A DNA stretch of 64,000 bases from Prionace glauca (lineage: Eukaryota > Chordata > Chondrichthyes > Carcharhiniformes > Carcharhinidae), in NCBI GenBank assembly GCA_037974335.1, contig CM075739.1, positions 42,291,785-42,355,784 on the forward strand. Reading direction: 5' to 3'. A program made the translations under genes and the position numbers. Shown here one piece after another: positions 33,535 through 42,868 of this stretch. The notes beneath the pieces were generated by a model that searched no databases, was not told the DNA's origin, and saw nothing but the letters and a program-made list of their open reading frames with translations. Numbering within the stretch: the first letter of the stretch is position 1; every line of letters begins with the position of its first letter.

Positions 33535-34920
33535 CCCTTAAAAAGTGCATGATGCAAATCATATCAATTCTGCAAGCAAGGACCAGGCCAAATGCAATAA
33601 ACTGAGAAAGGAAGTGAAGAGGAAAATAATAGTCACACAGAGCTGATGAAGATAGAATGACAGTTAACATAAAAGGGAACTCAAAAATCTTTGACCAGTA
33701 TATAAATAGTAAATAGGAGAAAGAGGTGCATTGCTATTATTGGGGATAAAAGGGTGATGTATACATAGAAGTGCAAGGCAAGGCTCGAATACCAAATGAG
33801 TATTTTAAATCAGTGTTTACTAAGGAAGAGATGTTGACCAAAATATCAGTAGAAGCAGAGATGGTGGAAGTATCATGAAAATTTGGAGACAGGATGTACT
33901 GGAAAGGCTGGCTATCCTTTGACTGGATAAAGTCCAAACGGCTTGCATTCATAAGAACATAAGAACATAGGAAATAGGAGCAGGAGTAGGCCATCTGGCC
34001 CTTCGAGCCTGCCCCGCCATTCAATAAGATCATGGCTGATCTGTCGTGGCTCAGTTCCACTTTCCCGCTTTCTCCCCATAACCCTTAATCCCCTCTCTTA
34101 TCAAAAACCCATCTACCTGCTTCTTGAAAATATTTAGCGAGGCAGCCTCCACCACTTCAACAGGTAGAGAATTCCAGATTGCTAAAGAAAGATAAGGGAT
34201 GGATTTGCCACATAATCTTCTGATCTTCCCTAGATATGGAGAATGTGCTGAAAGATTGGAGAGTGACAAATGTGACACCTTTATTCAATATAGAGTGTAA
34301 AAACATTTTTAGTAACTACTGATTTAATGACAGTGGTGGGTAACCTTTTAGAAACCATCATCAGGAAATGAAATCAATGTACACATGAAGAGATTTGAGT
34401 TCATTATGGATAGCCAGCACAGACTTGTAAATGGCCGATCACGCTTGACTCATCTAACTGAATTTTTGTTGAACCTAAACAGAGAAGGTTGATGAAGGAA
34501 ACACTGCGGATGGCCTCGTTCATCCCAATACTGTAAAATCCTGCCCTAGATCAACAGATAATTTCATTCTTTGCCCCTCATCCACTCTGATTCTATCGCA
34601 GTTAAATCTGTCCATATGTTCATATGGATTTTGAAAAAAACATTTGACAATGTACCACAAAAAGATTGGTTAGCAAAATCAAGACTCATGGAATAGGAGG
34701 ATTTTAAAAAAATGATTTTTGCCTTAAAACAATGAGTTATGATAAAAAGTTGTCTTTTCAAATTGGAGTAAAGTAGACAAGGTTTCTTGCTAGGACCATT
34801 ATTTTTATGAGCTTTGATAGAGGTATACAAGATTATGATAAGTTTAAATGAAGGGGTCCTGACGAAGCATGTGTGAACAGCAGCAAACAAAAATTAAAAT
34901 AAAGCCAATGGAAAGAAGTT
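33535..34920 (+). mobile_element. Ancient LINE (CR1-like), split by a CR1-A fragment
   Basis: Degraded plus-strand traces include 'RIPNEYFKSVFTKEEMLTK', 'DWRVTNVTPLF' and 'DFEKTFDNVPQKDW' (from FxKAFDxVPHxxL). The order is that of CR1 ORF2. Divergence and stops are extensive. The CR1-A piece at 33951-34177 lies between the linker and RT parts. Confidence 0.55.
33951..34177 (-). mobile_element. CR1-A 3' end fragment
   Basis: It begins 'cataagaacataagaacata', includes the CR1-A 3' UTR, and ends in the ORF2 C-terminus ('NSLPVEVVEAASLNIFKKQV' on the minus strand). Severely 5'-truncated. Confidence 0.8.
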
Positions 34921-35164
34921 GAGAAATACATTCATATGCTGCTAAGAATATTCCAAGTGAATTATTTCAATTCTCCTCTATCAATATTGTTGGCCATTGC
35001 TGCTATTTATTTGAATGGGTGGATGAATCAAGACAGTAACCTGGGTGCTATGTGGTGTACAAATTAATACTGTGACTGAATGCTTTTTTTATGGGTGGAA
35101 GGATGAATTGGCATTTCAATGGCTTAAATGCTGGCGAGATTGTCTATTTTCTCATGTATACAAT

Positions 35165-36762
35165 GAACATAAAAATATAAGAAATAGGAGCAGGAGTAGG
35201 CCATCTAGCCCTTCGAGCCTGCCCCGCCATTCAATAAGATCATGGCTGATCTGAAGTGGCTAAGTTCCACTTTCCCGCTTTCTCCCCATATCCCTTAATT
35301 CCCTTGCCTACCAAAAACCTATCTACTCGTGTCTTAAATATATTTAGCGAGGTAGCCTCCACCACTTCAACGGGCAGAGAATTCCAGAGATTCACCACCC
35401 TTTGAGTGAAGAAGTTCCTCCTCAACTCTGTTCTAAACTGCACCCCTCTTATCTTGAGGCTGTGCCCTCTAGTCCTGCTGTCCTTTCTGAGCAGGAAGAA
35501 TCTCTCTACCTCTACCCTATCCATCCCCTTCGTTATCTTATATGTCTCTAAAAGATCCCCCCTCATCCTTCTAAACTCCAACGAGTACAGACCCAGTCTA
35601 TTTAGTCTCTCTTCATAGTCCAACCCCCTCATCTCCAGTATCAGCCTAGTGAACCTCCTCTGCACTCCTTCCAAGGCCAAAATACTCTTGCATAAGTGCG
35701 GCAACCAAAACTGCACACAGTACTCCAGCTGCGGCCTCACCAGTGCCCTGTACAGTTGCAGCAAGACCTCCCTGCTTTTATATTCTATCCCCCTCACTAT
35801 AAACGCCAGCATCCCATTCGCCTTCCTGATCACCTGCTGCACCTGCAGAAAGGGTTTTTGCGACTCATGCACGAGGATGCCCAGGTCCCTTTGCACCGTA
35901 GCATGCTGCAGCTTTTCACCCTTTAAATAGTAATCCCTCTTACTATTATTCCTGCCAAAGTGGATAACCTCACACTTGCTAACATTTGTACTCCATCTGC
36001 CAGGTCCTCACCCACTCGCTCAGCCTATCCAGATCCCTCTGCAGACTTTCCACACCCTCCGCACTATTTGCTTTTCCACTTATCTTTGTGTCATCAGCAA
36101 ATTTTGTCACCTTACACTCAGCCCCCTCCTCCAGATCATCTATATAAATGGTAAATAGCTGAGGCCCCAGCACCGACCCCTGCGGCGCTCCACTAGTCAC
36201 CAACTGCCAATCAGAACAGCACCCATTGGTACCAATTCTCTGCCTCCTATTAGACAACCAATCCTCTATCCACGCTAACACCTTACCCCCAACTCCATGC
36301 CCCCTAACCTTCTGAAGCAACCTTTTGTGCGGCACCTTATCAAACGCCTTCTGAAAATCAAGAAACACCACATCCACCGGTTCCCCTCTGTCTACCGCAC
36401 TTCTCACATCCTCATAGAATTCCAATAAATTTGTCAGACATGACTTCCCTTAATGAATCTGTGCTGCGTCTGCTCTATCAAACAATTCTTCTCAAGGTGC
36501 CTCGCTATTTCTTCTTTGATGACGGATTCAAGCATTTTTTCCACAACAGACGTTAAACTAACTGGCCTATAATTACTTGCCTTTTGCCTGCTACCCTTTT
36601 AAAACAGCGGCGTAACATTAGCCGTTTTCCAATCTTCCGGCACTTCCCCGGAATCCAGCAAGGTTTGGAAAATAATCACTAAGGCATCTACTATCACCTC
36701 TGCCATTTCCTTCAGAACCCTGGGATGCATTCCACCCGGTCCTGGGGACTTGTCCACCATCA
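35165..36762 (-). mobile_element. CR1-A LINE, left arm of a CR1 fold-back
   Basis: It begins with a variant terminus ('aacataaaaatataagaaat') and 3' UTR. Minus frames at 35240-35896 (218 codons, C-terminal domain) and 35979-36425 (148 codons: 'VVFLDFQKAFDKVPHKRLLQ', 'KFADDTKISG') cover RT to the tail, with a break near 35980. At about 36762, within the 'MVDKSPGPGGMHPR' block, it joins a plus-strand CR1-A tail. Confidence 0.8.
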
Positions 36763-37086
36763 AAAAAGACAGTAGGACTAGGGGGCACAACCTCAAGATA
36801 AAGGGGAGGTGGTTTAGAACGGAGTTGAGGAGGAACTTCTTCACTCAAAGGGTGGTGAATCTCTGGAATTCTCTGCCCGTTGAAGTGGTGGAGGCTGCCT
36901 CGCTAAATATTTTTAAGAAACGGGTTGATGGGTTTTTGATAAGAGAAGGGATTAAGGGTTATGGGGAGAGGGCCGGAATGTCGAACTGAGCCACGACAGA
37001 TCAGCCATGATCTTATTGAATGGCGGGGCAGGCTCGAAGGGCCAGATGGCCTACTCCTGCTCCTATTTCTTATGTTCTTATGTTCA
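36763..37086 (+). mobile_element. CR1-A LINE 3' end, right arm of the fold-back
   Basis: The plus strand reads 'KKDSRTRGHNLKIKGRWFRT', 'RRNFFTQRVVNLWNSLPVEV' and 'GIKGYGERAGMSN', then the 3' UTR and 'cttatgttcttatgttc'. It points away from the left arm, so both 3' ends face outward. Confidence 0.8.
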
Positions 37087-37404
37087 TCAGTCCCGATAGT
37101 CAATCAAGCTGTGTAATGTGTGATACAAAATACAAAAGGTGTTATACAATGTGTAATACAAAACACAAATTGGTTGGCATAAAGCCCAAGATCCACAATA
37201 CTAAGTGACTATGTTTAACTATTTATATTTAAGTTAAACAAGCTGCACAGAAAAATGTGGCTGCTATTATGCCATCTGCTCAAAAAGCATGCTTAGCTAC
37301 ACAATACTAAAAGCACCTTTAGAAGGCTCAATCTCCGTGCTATAAAAATGATCAAAATCCAAAGCAGTGACAAATTGATTTTGTGTTTAATCTTAACACC
37401 AAGC
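37087..37404. other. Unassigned DNA
   Basis: AT-rich, with a local near-repeat of 'gtgtaat..gt.atacaaaa' at about 37113-37160. Nothing else recognised. Confidence 0.4.
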
Positions 37405-37507
37405 ATCAGATCAAGCTCAGGATGGGTACAATGCCTTACCCTGTCAGCTTGGGACTTGTTTGTCTCTCTTGTGGGGATCATAGATTGATTTCAGTTTGAA
37501 TTTGTAT
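37405..37507 (+). mobile_element. Body fragment of the U2-headed repeat family
   Basis: It shares with 22585-22720 the order 'gatcaagc', a short inner stem (caggatggg...cttaccctg), 'tcagcttgg', a T/C-rich part, and 'gatt..tttcagtttgaattt'. No U2 head is present. The match is diverged. Confidence 0.45.
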
Positions 37508-38508
37508 TTAGAACATAGAACATAGAACATTACAGCGCAGAACAGGCCCTTCGGCCCACGATGTTGTGCCAACCAGTTACAAAACAATGACCCACTAGCC
37601 TAAACCAATCCCTTTTCGTCCATAAACCTATCCACAGATCTCTTAAACGCCCCCAAACTAGGCGCATTTACAACTGCAGCTGGCAGGGCATTCCAGTCCC
37701 TCACCACCCTCTGGGTAAAGAACCTACCCCTGACATCAGTCCTATAACTACCCCCCCTTAATTTAAAGTCGTGTCCCCTCGTGCTAGCTTTCTCCATCCT
37801 AGGAAAAAGGCTATCACTATCTATCCTGTCTAAACCTCTAATCATCTTATATGTTTCAATAAGGTCCCCTCTTAGCCGCCTTCTTTCCAGCGAAAACAAC
37901 CCCAAATCTCTCAGTCTCTCCTCATAGGAGCTCCCCTCCATACCAGGCAACATCCTGGTAAACCTCTTCTGCACCCTCTCCAAAGCCTCTACATCCTTCG
38001 TGTAATGTGGGGACCAGAACTGCACACAAAACTCCAAGTGCGGCCGCACCAGAGTTGTGTACAGTTGTATCATGACGCTGCGACTCCTAAATTCAATCTC
38101 CCTACCAATAAACGCCAAGACACCGTATGCCTTCTTAACAACCTTATCTACTTGATTCCCAACTTTCAGGGATCTATGTACACATACACCTAGATCCCTC
38201 TGCTCCTCCACACTATTCAAAGTCCTCCCGTTAGCCCTATACTCAACACATCTGTTATTCCTACCGAAATGAATTACCTCACACTTCTCCACATTAAACT
38301 CCATCCGCCACCTCGCAGCCCAGCTCTGCAACCTTTCTAAGTCACCCTGCAAACTATGACACCCTTCCTCACAATCTACCACACCTCCGACTTTGGCGTC
38401 ATCAGCAAACTTACTAATCCACCCAACTATACTCTCATCCAGATCATTAATAAAAATTACAAACAGCAGTGGCCCCAAAACAGATCCCTGAGGCACACCA
38501 CTCGTAAT
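37508..38508 (-). mobile_element. CR1-B LINE, copy 1, 5'-truncated
   Basis: It begins with 'gaacatagaacatagaacat' and 'ggcccttcggcccacgatgt', the CR1-B 3' end, followed by a 298-codon minus frame. It is very similar to 47938-48890 and in the same orientation. Confidence 0.85.
37600..38496 (-). CDS. CR1-B ORF2, end of RT and C-terminal domain
   Basis: The 298-codon frame starts at '[20 protein letters not shown]' and passes through 'KFADDAKVGG', the active-site block with both aspartates. It then has 'EFNVEKCEVIHFGRNN', 'RPHLEFCVQFWSPHYTKDVE' and 'GRFFTQRVVRDWNALPAAVV', ending 'SVDRFMDEKGLV'. It lacks the endonuclease and most of RT, so it is not mobile. The open frame suggests a young insertion. 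Confidence 0.75.
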   Translation of the reverse strand: MPQGSVLGPLLFVIFINDLDESIVGWISKFADDAKVGGVVDCEEGCHSLQGDLERLQSWAARWRMEFNVEKCEVIHFGRNNRCVEYRANGRTLNSVEEQRDLGVCVHRSLKVGNQVDKVVKKAYGVLAFIGREIEFRSRSVMIQLYTTLVRPHLEFCVQFWSPHYTKDVEALERVQKRFTRMLPGMEGSSYEERLRDLGLFSLERRRLRGDLIETYKMIRGLDRIDSDSLFPRMEKASTRGHDFKLRGGSYRTDVRGRFFTQRVVRDWNALPAAVVNAPSLGAFKRSVDRFMDEKGLV

Positions 38509-38994
38509 TTGGTTTTAGGACCAAGCAAGGAATGGATTTGGGTCTGCCTGGTCCACTCTGAGTATTGGCAATGAATTAAGAATGGAGTGAAATAAAATGA
38601 AAACGTAGAAATCTCACATAAGTAACTCTTCTTACAGTCATAGCAACATATAAACCATTAGTGCACCTATTACACCCTGCCACCAAGTGTTTTGTCACTC
38701 GTTGCTCCATATGCTTTTGCACTTAAGGCAGTAGGTTATCTCATGATTTACAAGAAATAGGTTGGCCTGGGTTGGGGAGGGTTGTTGAGGTTTTCTCGGA
38801 ATGCAGACAGTGCGGCTGATGAGTTCTGACTAGTAACTTTACCTAAGTAACATCATGATATTATTTTGCCTTTCTCTGCAGTTGCTGATAACTCTTGGAG
38901 GTAGGTAACCTAAGAATGGTTTGAAAATCAACATTGAAGTTAGATGTTAAATAATCATAGAATGTGGCACCTGTATAGTGAATGATTAAAATAA
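38509..38994. other. Unassigned DNA
   Basis: No recognised repeat or coding signal. Confidence 0.4.
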
Positions 38995-39265
38995 AAAGTA
39001 AAGTTTATTTATTAGTCACAAGTAAGGCTTACATTAACACTGCAATGAAGTTACTGTAAAATTCCTCTAGTCCCCCCTTTCCTGCACCTGTTTGGGTCGC
39101 TGCACCTAACCAGCACTTCTTTCAGAATGTGGGATGAAACCAGGACACCTGGAGGGAACCTACACAGACAGAGGAGAAGGTAGACTCCGCATAGAGGGTG
39201 ACCCAAGCCTCGAATCGAACGCAGGTCCCCGGAACTCTGAGGCAGCAAGGTGCCACGGCCGCTAA
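38995..39265 (-). mobile_element. HE1-type SINE
   Basis: Read on the minus strand: head 'agcggccgtggcaccttgct', B box 'gcgttcgattcga', HE1 core, and the tail 'cagtgttaatgtaagcctta...aataaataaacttta'. Confidence 0.75.
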
Positions 39266-40186
39266 GTTACAAGTAATGATATGAATAAATTGTCTTTAAT
39301 TTAGTGAGGATATTTTACATAGATTTGAGTTCGACATGACTTACTCCTCTACTGAGTTTTTGGAATCAGATTTTTTAAAACTAGGAGTATTTAATTTGAT
39401 CTAAACGGATGGTATCTAAGTGTATTTCTATATACCTCTTCGCGTCAAATTTTAATTTAATTCTGTAGCATGCCAAAGCCTTTCTCTGTATCTCTACTAT
39501 AAATGTAACTAAAACCCGCAGAGAACTGATGTAAACTTTTCAAAATAAACATTGTACATGCCAGAAATTTATTGTTTTATGCAAACTAAAGTATTCAATT
39601 TACAGATACTTAAATCTCTTGTTGCATGTGCATTAACTATCATTCCGTACTGTGTATACCTTCATAGAATACTTGCTGTTCGTACAGTGCGCTTTTAGTA
39701 AAATACCGTAATATTCTCAGTTATCAAGGTGGGTACAGATAATAATAGTTTTCATTCTATGCTGCCTTGCATTATTATAGCGCGTTACGGCTATGTTGTA
39801 AAAACTGGCTATTTGACGCACAACTACTATATTTTGAGCCCGGTGTTGTACTTACTTCGCACACAATCGGGGTAATTTGTCATCATCCCCGTTCCTTCAA
39901 TATTGCTTAACACATGATACTAAATTCCTCCCTCTATGTTTAACACCTGGAAGAATATCTTTAAAATTACCCGCCAATAAGATTGAAAATACAAAATGTA
40001 TAGTAACAGACACAGCGAGCACATTAATGTGAATCATAAAATATTTCATTTTGTATTTGATCAAAGAAATGAAGAGTTAACGCTCCAATGAAGATAGCAG
40101 AGGCGTTTCACATATTTATTTTCATTGCTAATAATGCACAGTGGGATTTTGACTCTCTGACATTACGTTGTATTACTCTTTTCAAG
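39266..40186 (+). other. Single-copy-looking DNA upstream of the V exon
   Basis: No repeat is recognised, which is unusual in this window. It ends in a splice acceptor with a pyrimidine-rich run ('ttgtattactcttttcaag', AG at 40185-40186). I looked for a leader exon. The ATG at 40088 starts a hydrophobic-looking peptide, but it is out of frame with the V exon and has no phase-1 donor. The leader is probably further upstream or not recognisable. Confidence 0.4.
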
Positions 40187-40546
40187 CTGGACAACTGATT
40201 GACCAAAGTTTACAGCAGTCTGAAAATCTTTCTGTCACAAAGGGAGACTGGATCGTGTTAAATTGTTTCTACTCGGCTCCTAGTCTACAAAGATTCGAAG
40301 CATGGTGGGTTTTCCAAAATGACCACCGATGTCCTCTCAAGACCATCGCAAATTTATCCTCCAATAGACCCCAAGTGATTGATTCTCGATATTCTGCAAT
40401 ACATAACTCCAGTCAGAAAGCATTCACTTTAAGGATAACTGATGTTCAAGTCAGTGACACTGGAGTCTATCGCTGTGAAATGTTTAAGACCTCGCCTCCA
40501 CCAACTGGTAAAGTAACAGGAAAAGGAACGGCGCTGAAAGTAATTG
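40187..40546 (+). CDS. Ig V-type exon of a VJ-like innate receptor (NKp30/NCR3-like candidate)
   Basis: This exon encodes one extracellular Ig V-set domain of about 120 residues. An acceptor AG precedes it, and a GTAACT donor begins at 40547. Both ends are phase 1, as in Ig-superfamily domain exons. Counting from the alanine at the acceptor: Cys27 (LNCFY), Trp pair 13-14 residues later, then 'TLRITDVQVSDTGVYRCEMF' with Cys97. The Cys-Cys spacing of 70 is V-type. The end, 'TGKVTGKGTALKVI', has the G-x-G-T of a J-like G strand without rearrangement. NKp30 has a similar G-N-G-T end after a C-x-V-E stretch. There is an extra Cys at about 49 and three N-glycosylation sequons (NLS, NLS, NSS). The domain is intact. 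C1-like and transmembrane exons in the same phase follow at 47.5 and 53.4 kb. SIRP, nectin or B7 relatives remain possible. The gene name is inference; the V fold is secure. Confidence 0.8.
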
Positions 40547-41090
40547 GTAACTATCTAACTTTATAAATTAGATTTCGTACTATATTGTTTTATACATTTC
40601 TACAACCTCCGGCTGAATTGAATTTTGTACACTTTTTTGTCAGTCATAGAGATGTGAGTGTTCAGGTTTGATAGTTAGTCCGTGGCGAATTGGCCCTAAC
40701 AAGACGTTAGGAGGGCTATAATTTACCTCAGTGCCCCAAGGCTTGGGAGGTTCCTACCCTTGATCTTCATCAAGTTTTCCAGATGGACGTGCATATAAAT
40801 GACATTAGTGGAAGACAGAATCCGGGTCTCCACAGCAGAACAGCTTCGCGATTTCCTCGGGTCGCACATAAGGAATATACAAGGTGAGATGTTGGAGGGA
40901 ACCTTTGGAGCAGTACCCCAGCAAACAGTCGGTTTCCAGAGTGGTGAAAGGGAAAAAAAAATGGGTGGGAAAAGGGGCAAGAAAGAAAGGGAAAAAAGTC
41001 ATTGTGACAGTCACATCAAGGGTATAAACTAGAAAAGCACGACCAATACTTGAGATAACAATGCCGGAACACTGACAACCAGTATCAGCA

Positions 41091-41254
41091 AAAAGTCTGA
41101 CAACACCAGGTTTTAGTCCAACCGATTTATTTGATAATATTCTAATAAATGACAAATTCTAATAATGACAAATAAATCGGTTGGACTAAAACCTGGTGTT
41201 GTCAGACTTTTTACTGTGTTTACGCCAGTCCAACGCCGGCATACCCACATCATG
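41091..41254. mobile_element. Penelope-like fold-back, 13-bp target duplication
   Basis: ACCAGTATCAGCA flanks it at 41078-41090 and 41255-41267. The left end is the short terminus (AAAAGTCTGACAACACC). The right end is the full one, running through 'gtttacgccagtccaacgcc' to 'ccacatcatg'. The arms are nearly perfect inverted copies of about 50 bp around an AT-rich loop. Confidence 0.85.
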
Positions 41255-41454
41255 ACCAGTATCAGCATCAGAGTATAGTATATATTAAAATTCCCTTCAC
41301 CTTACCCTATAACTGGATTGTATATTTGTCAATGTGCTAACTTTAAGGGAGCTAATATAAATGAAGCTGTGAAGAAAACACAGATATCGCAACAATACGT
41401 TTACCATTACTAACCAAAGTGCATAATTTGTCTCCCGTGCTTAAAATATTGGAG

Positions 41455-41572
41455 CAGCAGCGCTCCAAAAGCTATTGGCTTGTGCTACCAAATAAACCTG
41501 TTGGACTTTAACCTGGTGTTGTGAGACTTCTTACTGTGTTCACCCCAGTCCAACGCCAACATCTCCACATCA
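41455..41572 (+). mobile_element. Penelope-like 3' tail, single orientation, 13-bp target duplication
   Basis: TAAAATATTGGAG at 41442-41454 and 41573-41585 brackets a 5'-truncated tail ending with the full extended terminus ('cccagtccaacgccaacatc', 'tccacatca'). It belongs to the 'gtgagacttcttac' subfamily also seen at 3.2 kb. Confidence 0.75.
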
Positions 41573-41797
41573 TAAAATATTGGAGTTATTGGAGAAAAGG
41601 TTATTTGACTTCTTAAAGATTATTCTGCATTCAAATAGAATTCCTCAATTTGGGCTAATAAAATAAGTTTGGTTATTTTTAAAAATCAATTTAAATCAAT
41701 TTAAAAATCAACACTGGTCTTCTTCTCAACTCTTGCTTTCATAAAGGCAGACATGAAGTATTATTTACATGCAGTTGCTATTTTTTGATATGATATT

Positions 41798-41864
41798 AAA
41801 GTTTCAAGCCTAACTCTTTATCAAATTTCCTACATCTGCAGACTTCTTGCTTTTCAGAAGTTAG
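41798..41864 (+). repeat. 67-bp direct repeat, copy 1
   Basis: It begins 'aaagtttcaagcctaactct' and ends 'gcttttcagaagttag'. It matches 42119-42185 with one visible difference. Confidence 0.85.
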
Positions 41865-42118
41865 ATATGATCAAAAAATAGGTTTAACATCACTTTTAAC
41901 AATTTTCTGTGTATTACTATACTTGTAAAATACTTCAGTCTCTTTTTTAATGAGTTTTTAAATAGTTTTCTCACCTCTTAGCATATTGTAAGTATTTACT
42001 TTCAATAGTTAAATTACTTGACATATTAGTTGACCCCAACAACTTTCTAGACTCAGAAAATACTGCAAACACTAAGCAGATCAGGAATAGCATCTGTCTA
42101 TGAAGTGAGTGACAAGTT

Positions 42119-42185
42119 AAAGTTTCAAGCCTAACTCTTTATCAAATTTCCTGCATCTGCAGACTTCTTGCTTTTCAGAAGTTAG
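42119..42185 (+). repeat. 67-bp direct repeat, copy 2
   Basis: Partner of 41798-41864. It is preceded by 'ctcagaaaatactgcaaaca', a diverged piece of a dispersed repeat, which suggests the block came from that family. Confidence 0.85.
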
Positions 42186-42868
42186 TTTGGCATGCCCTTA
42201 AAAAAAAGTTCATTCCTTTTGAGAACATTGAAAAGAAGACATATGGCATTAATTTTCCCAAATGATCTTGCTTATTAAGATGACTCATGGGATTTCATGA
42301 TCATTCACAAGCATGAAATATGTGCAGAGAACTGTGCACATTGTTCCCTATCAGTATTCTTAGTAGTTGTATTCATTCTTTATTGAACAAAATGGTCAGT
42401 AAAATAGCAAGTATTAATTATAGATCCAAATACATAGCACTGTTTAACAATAAACCTCCCCCCTCCCCCATTAAAATACTTTTTTAAAACCAGGAATATC
42501 AGTTTACTCAGCAGAGCAACAAATAATGCTACATTGGGGAAAAATAATGGTTGTGTATTGTGTTACTTATTTAATTATTGTTTTTTAAACTATGGTATGT
42601 TCTTGAAAAGAAAAATCATTGTTGTACACAAAGCATATTATGAATAAATGACTAACTGCTAGGAAGTACTTGTTTTTAACAATAATGGAATTTTTACTGT
42701 TACCTAGCTTTTTTAAATATACCATTATACTATATACAATGAATTATTTGCCTCAATATCCACTTTGAGTCTGATATGAATAAGAAAACCCAATCATAAA
42801 AATTAATTTGACAAACGGACTTTTTTTCAAACAAAATACAGTGGAGAATGAGAATTCTCAGCAAGTCT

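Larger units (their letters stand above)
40547..42868 (+). other. Intron-like interval after the V exon
   Basis: AT-rich DNA with two Penelope insertions (41091-41254 and 41455-41572) and a 67-bp direct duplication (41798-41864 and 42119-42185). No further exon with clear Ig character is visible. Confidence 0.5.

Noticed and set aside
40168-40186. Upstream extension of the V reading frame through 'YYSF'
   Set aside because: This is the pyrimidine tract and AG of the acceptor, translated by chance.
40088-40200. ATG with a hydrophobic peptide just before the V exon, possible signal peptide
   Set aside because: It is out of frame with the V domain, and no phase-1 GT donor lies between. The gap to the acceptor is too short for a normal intron.
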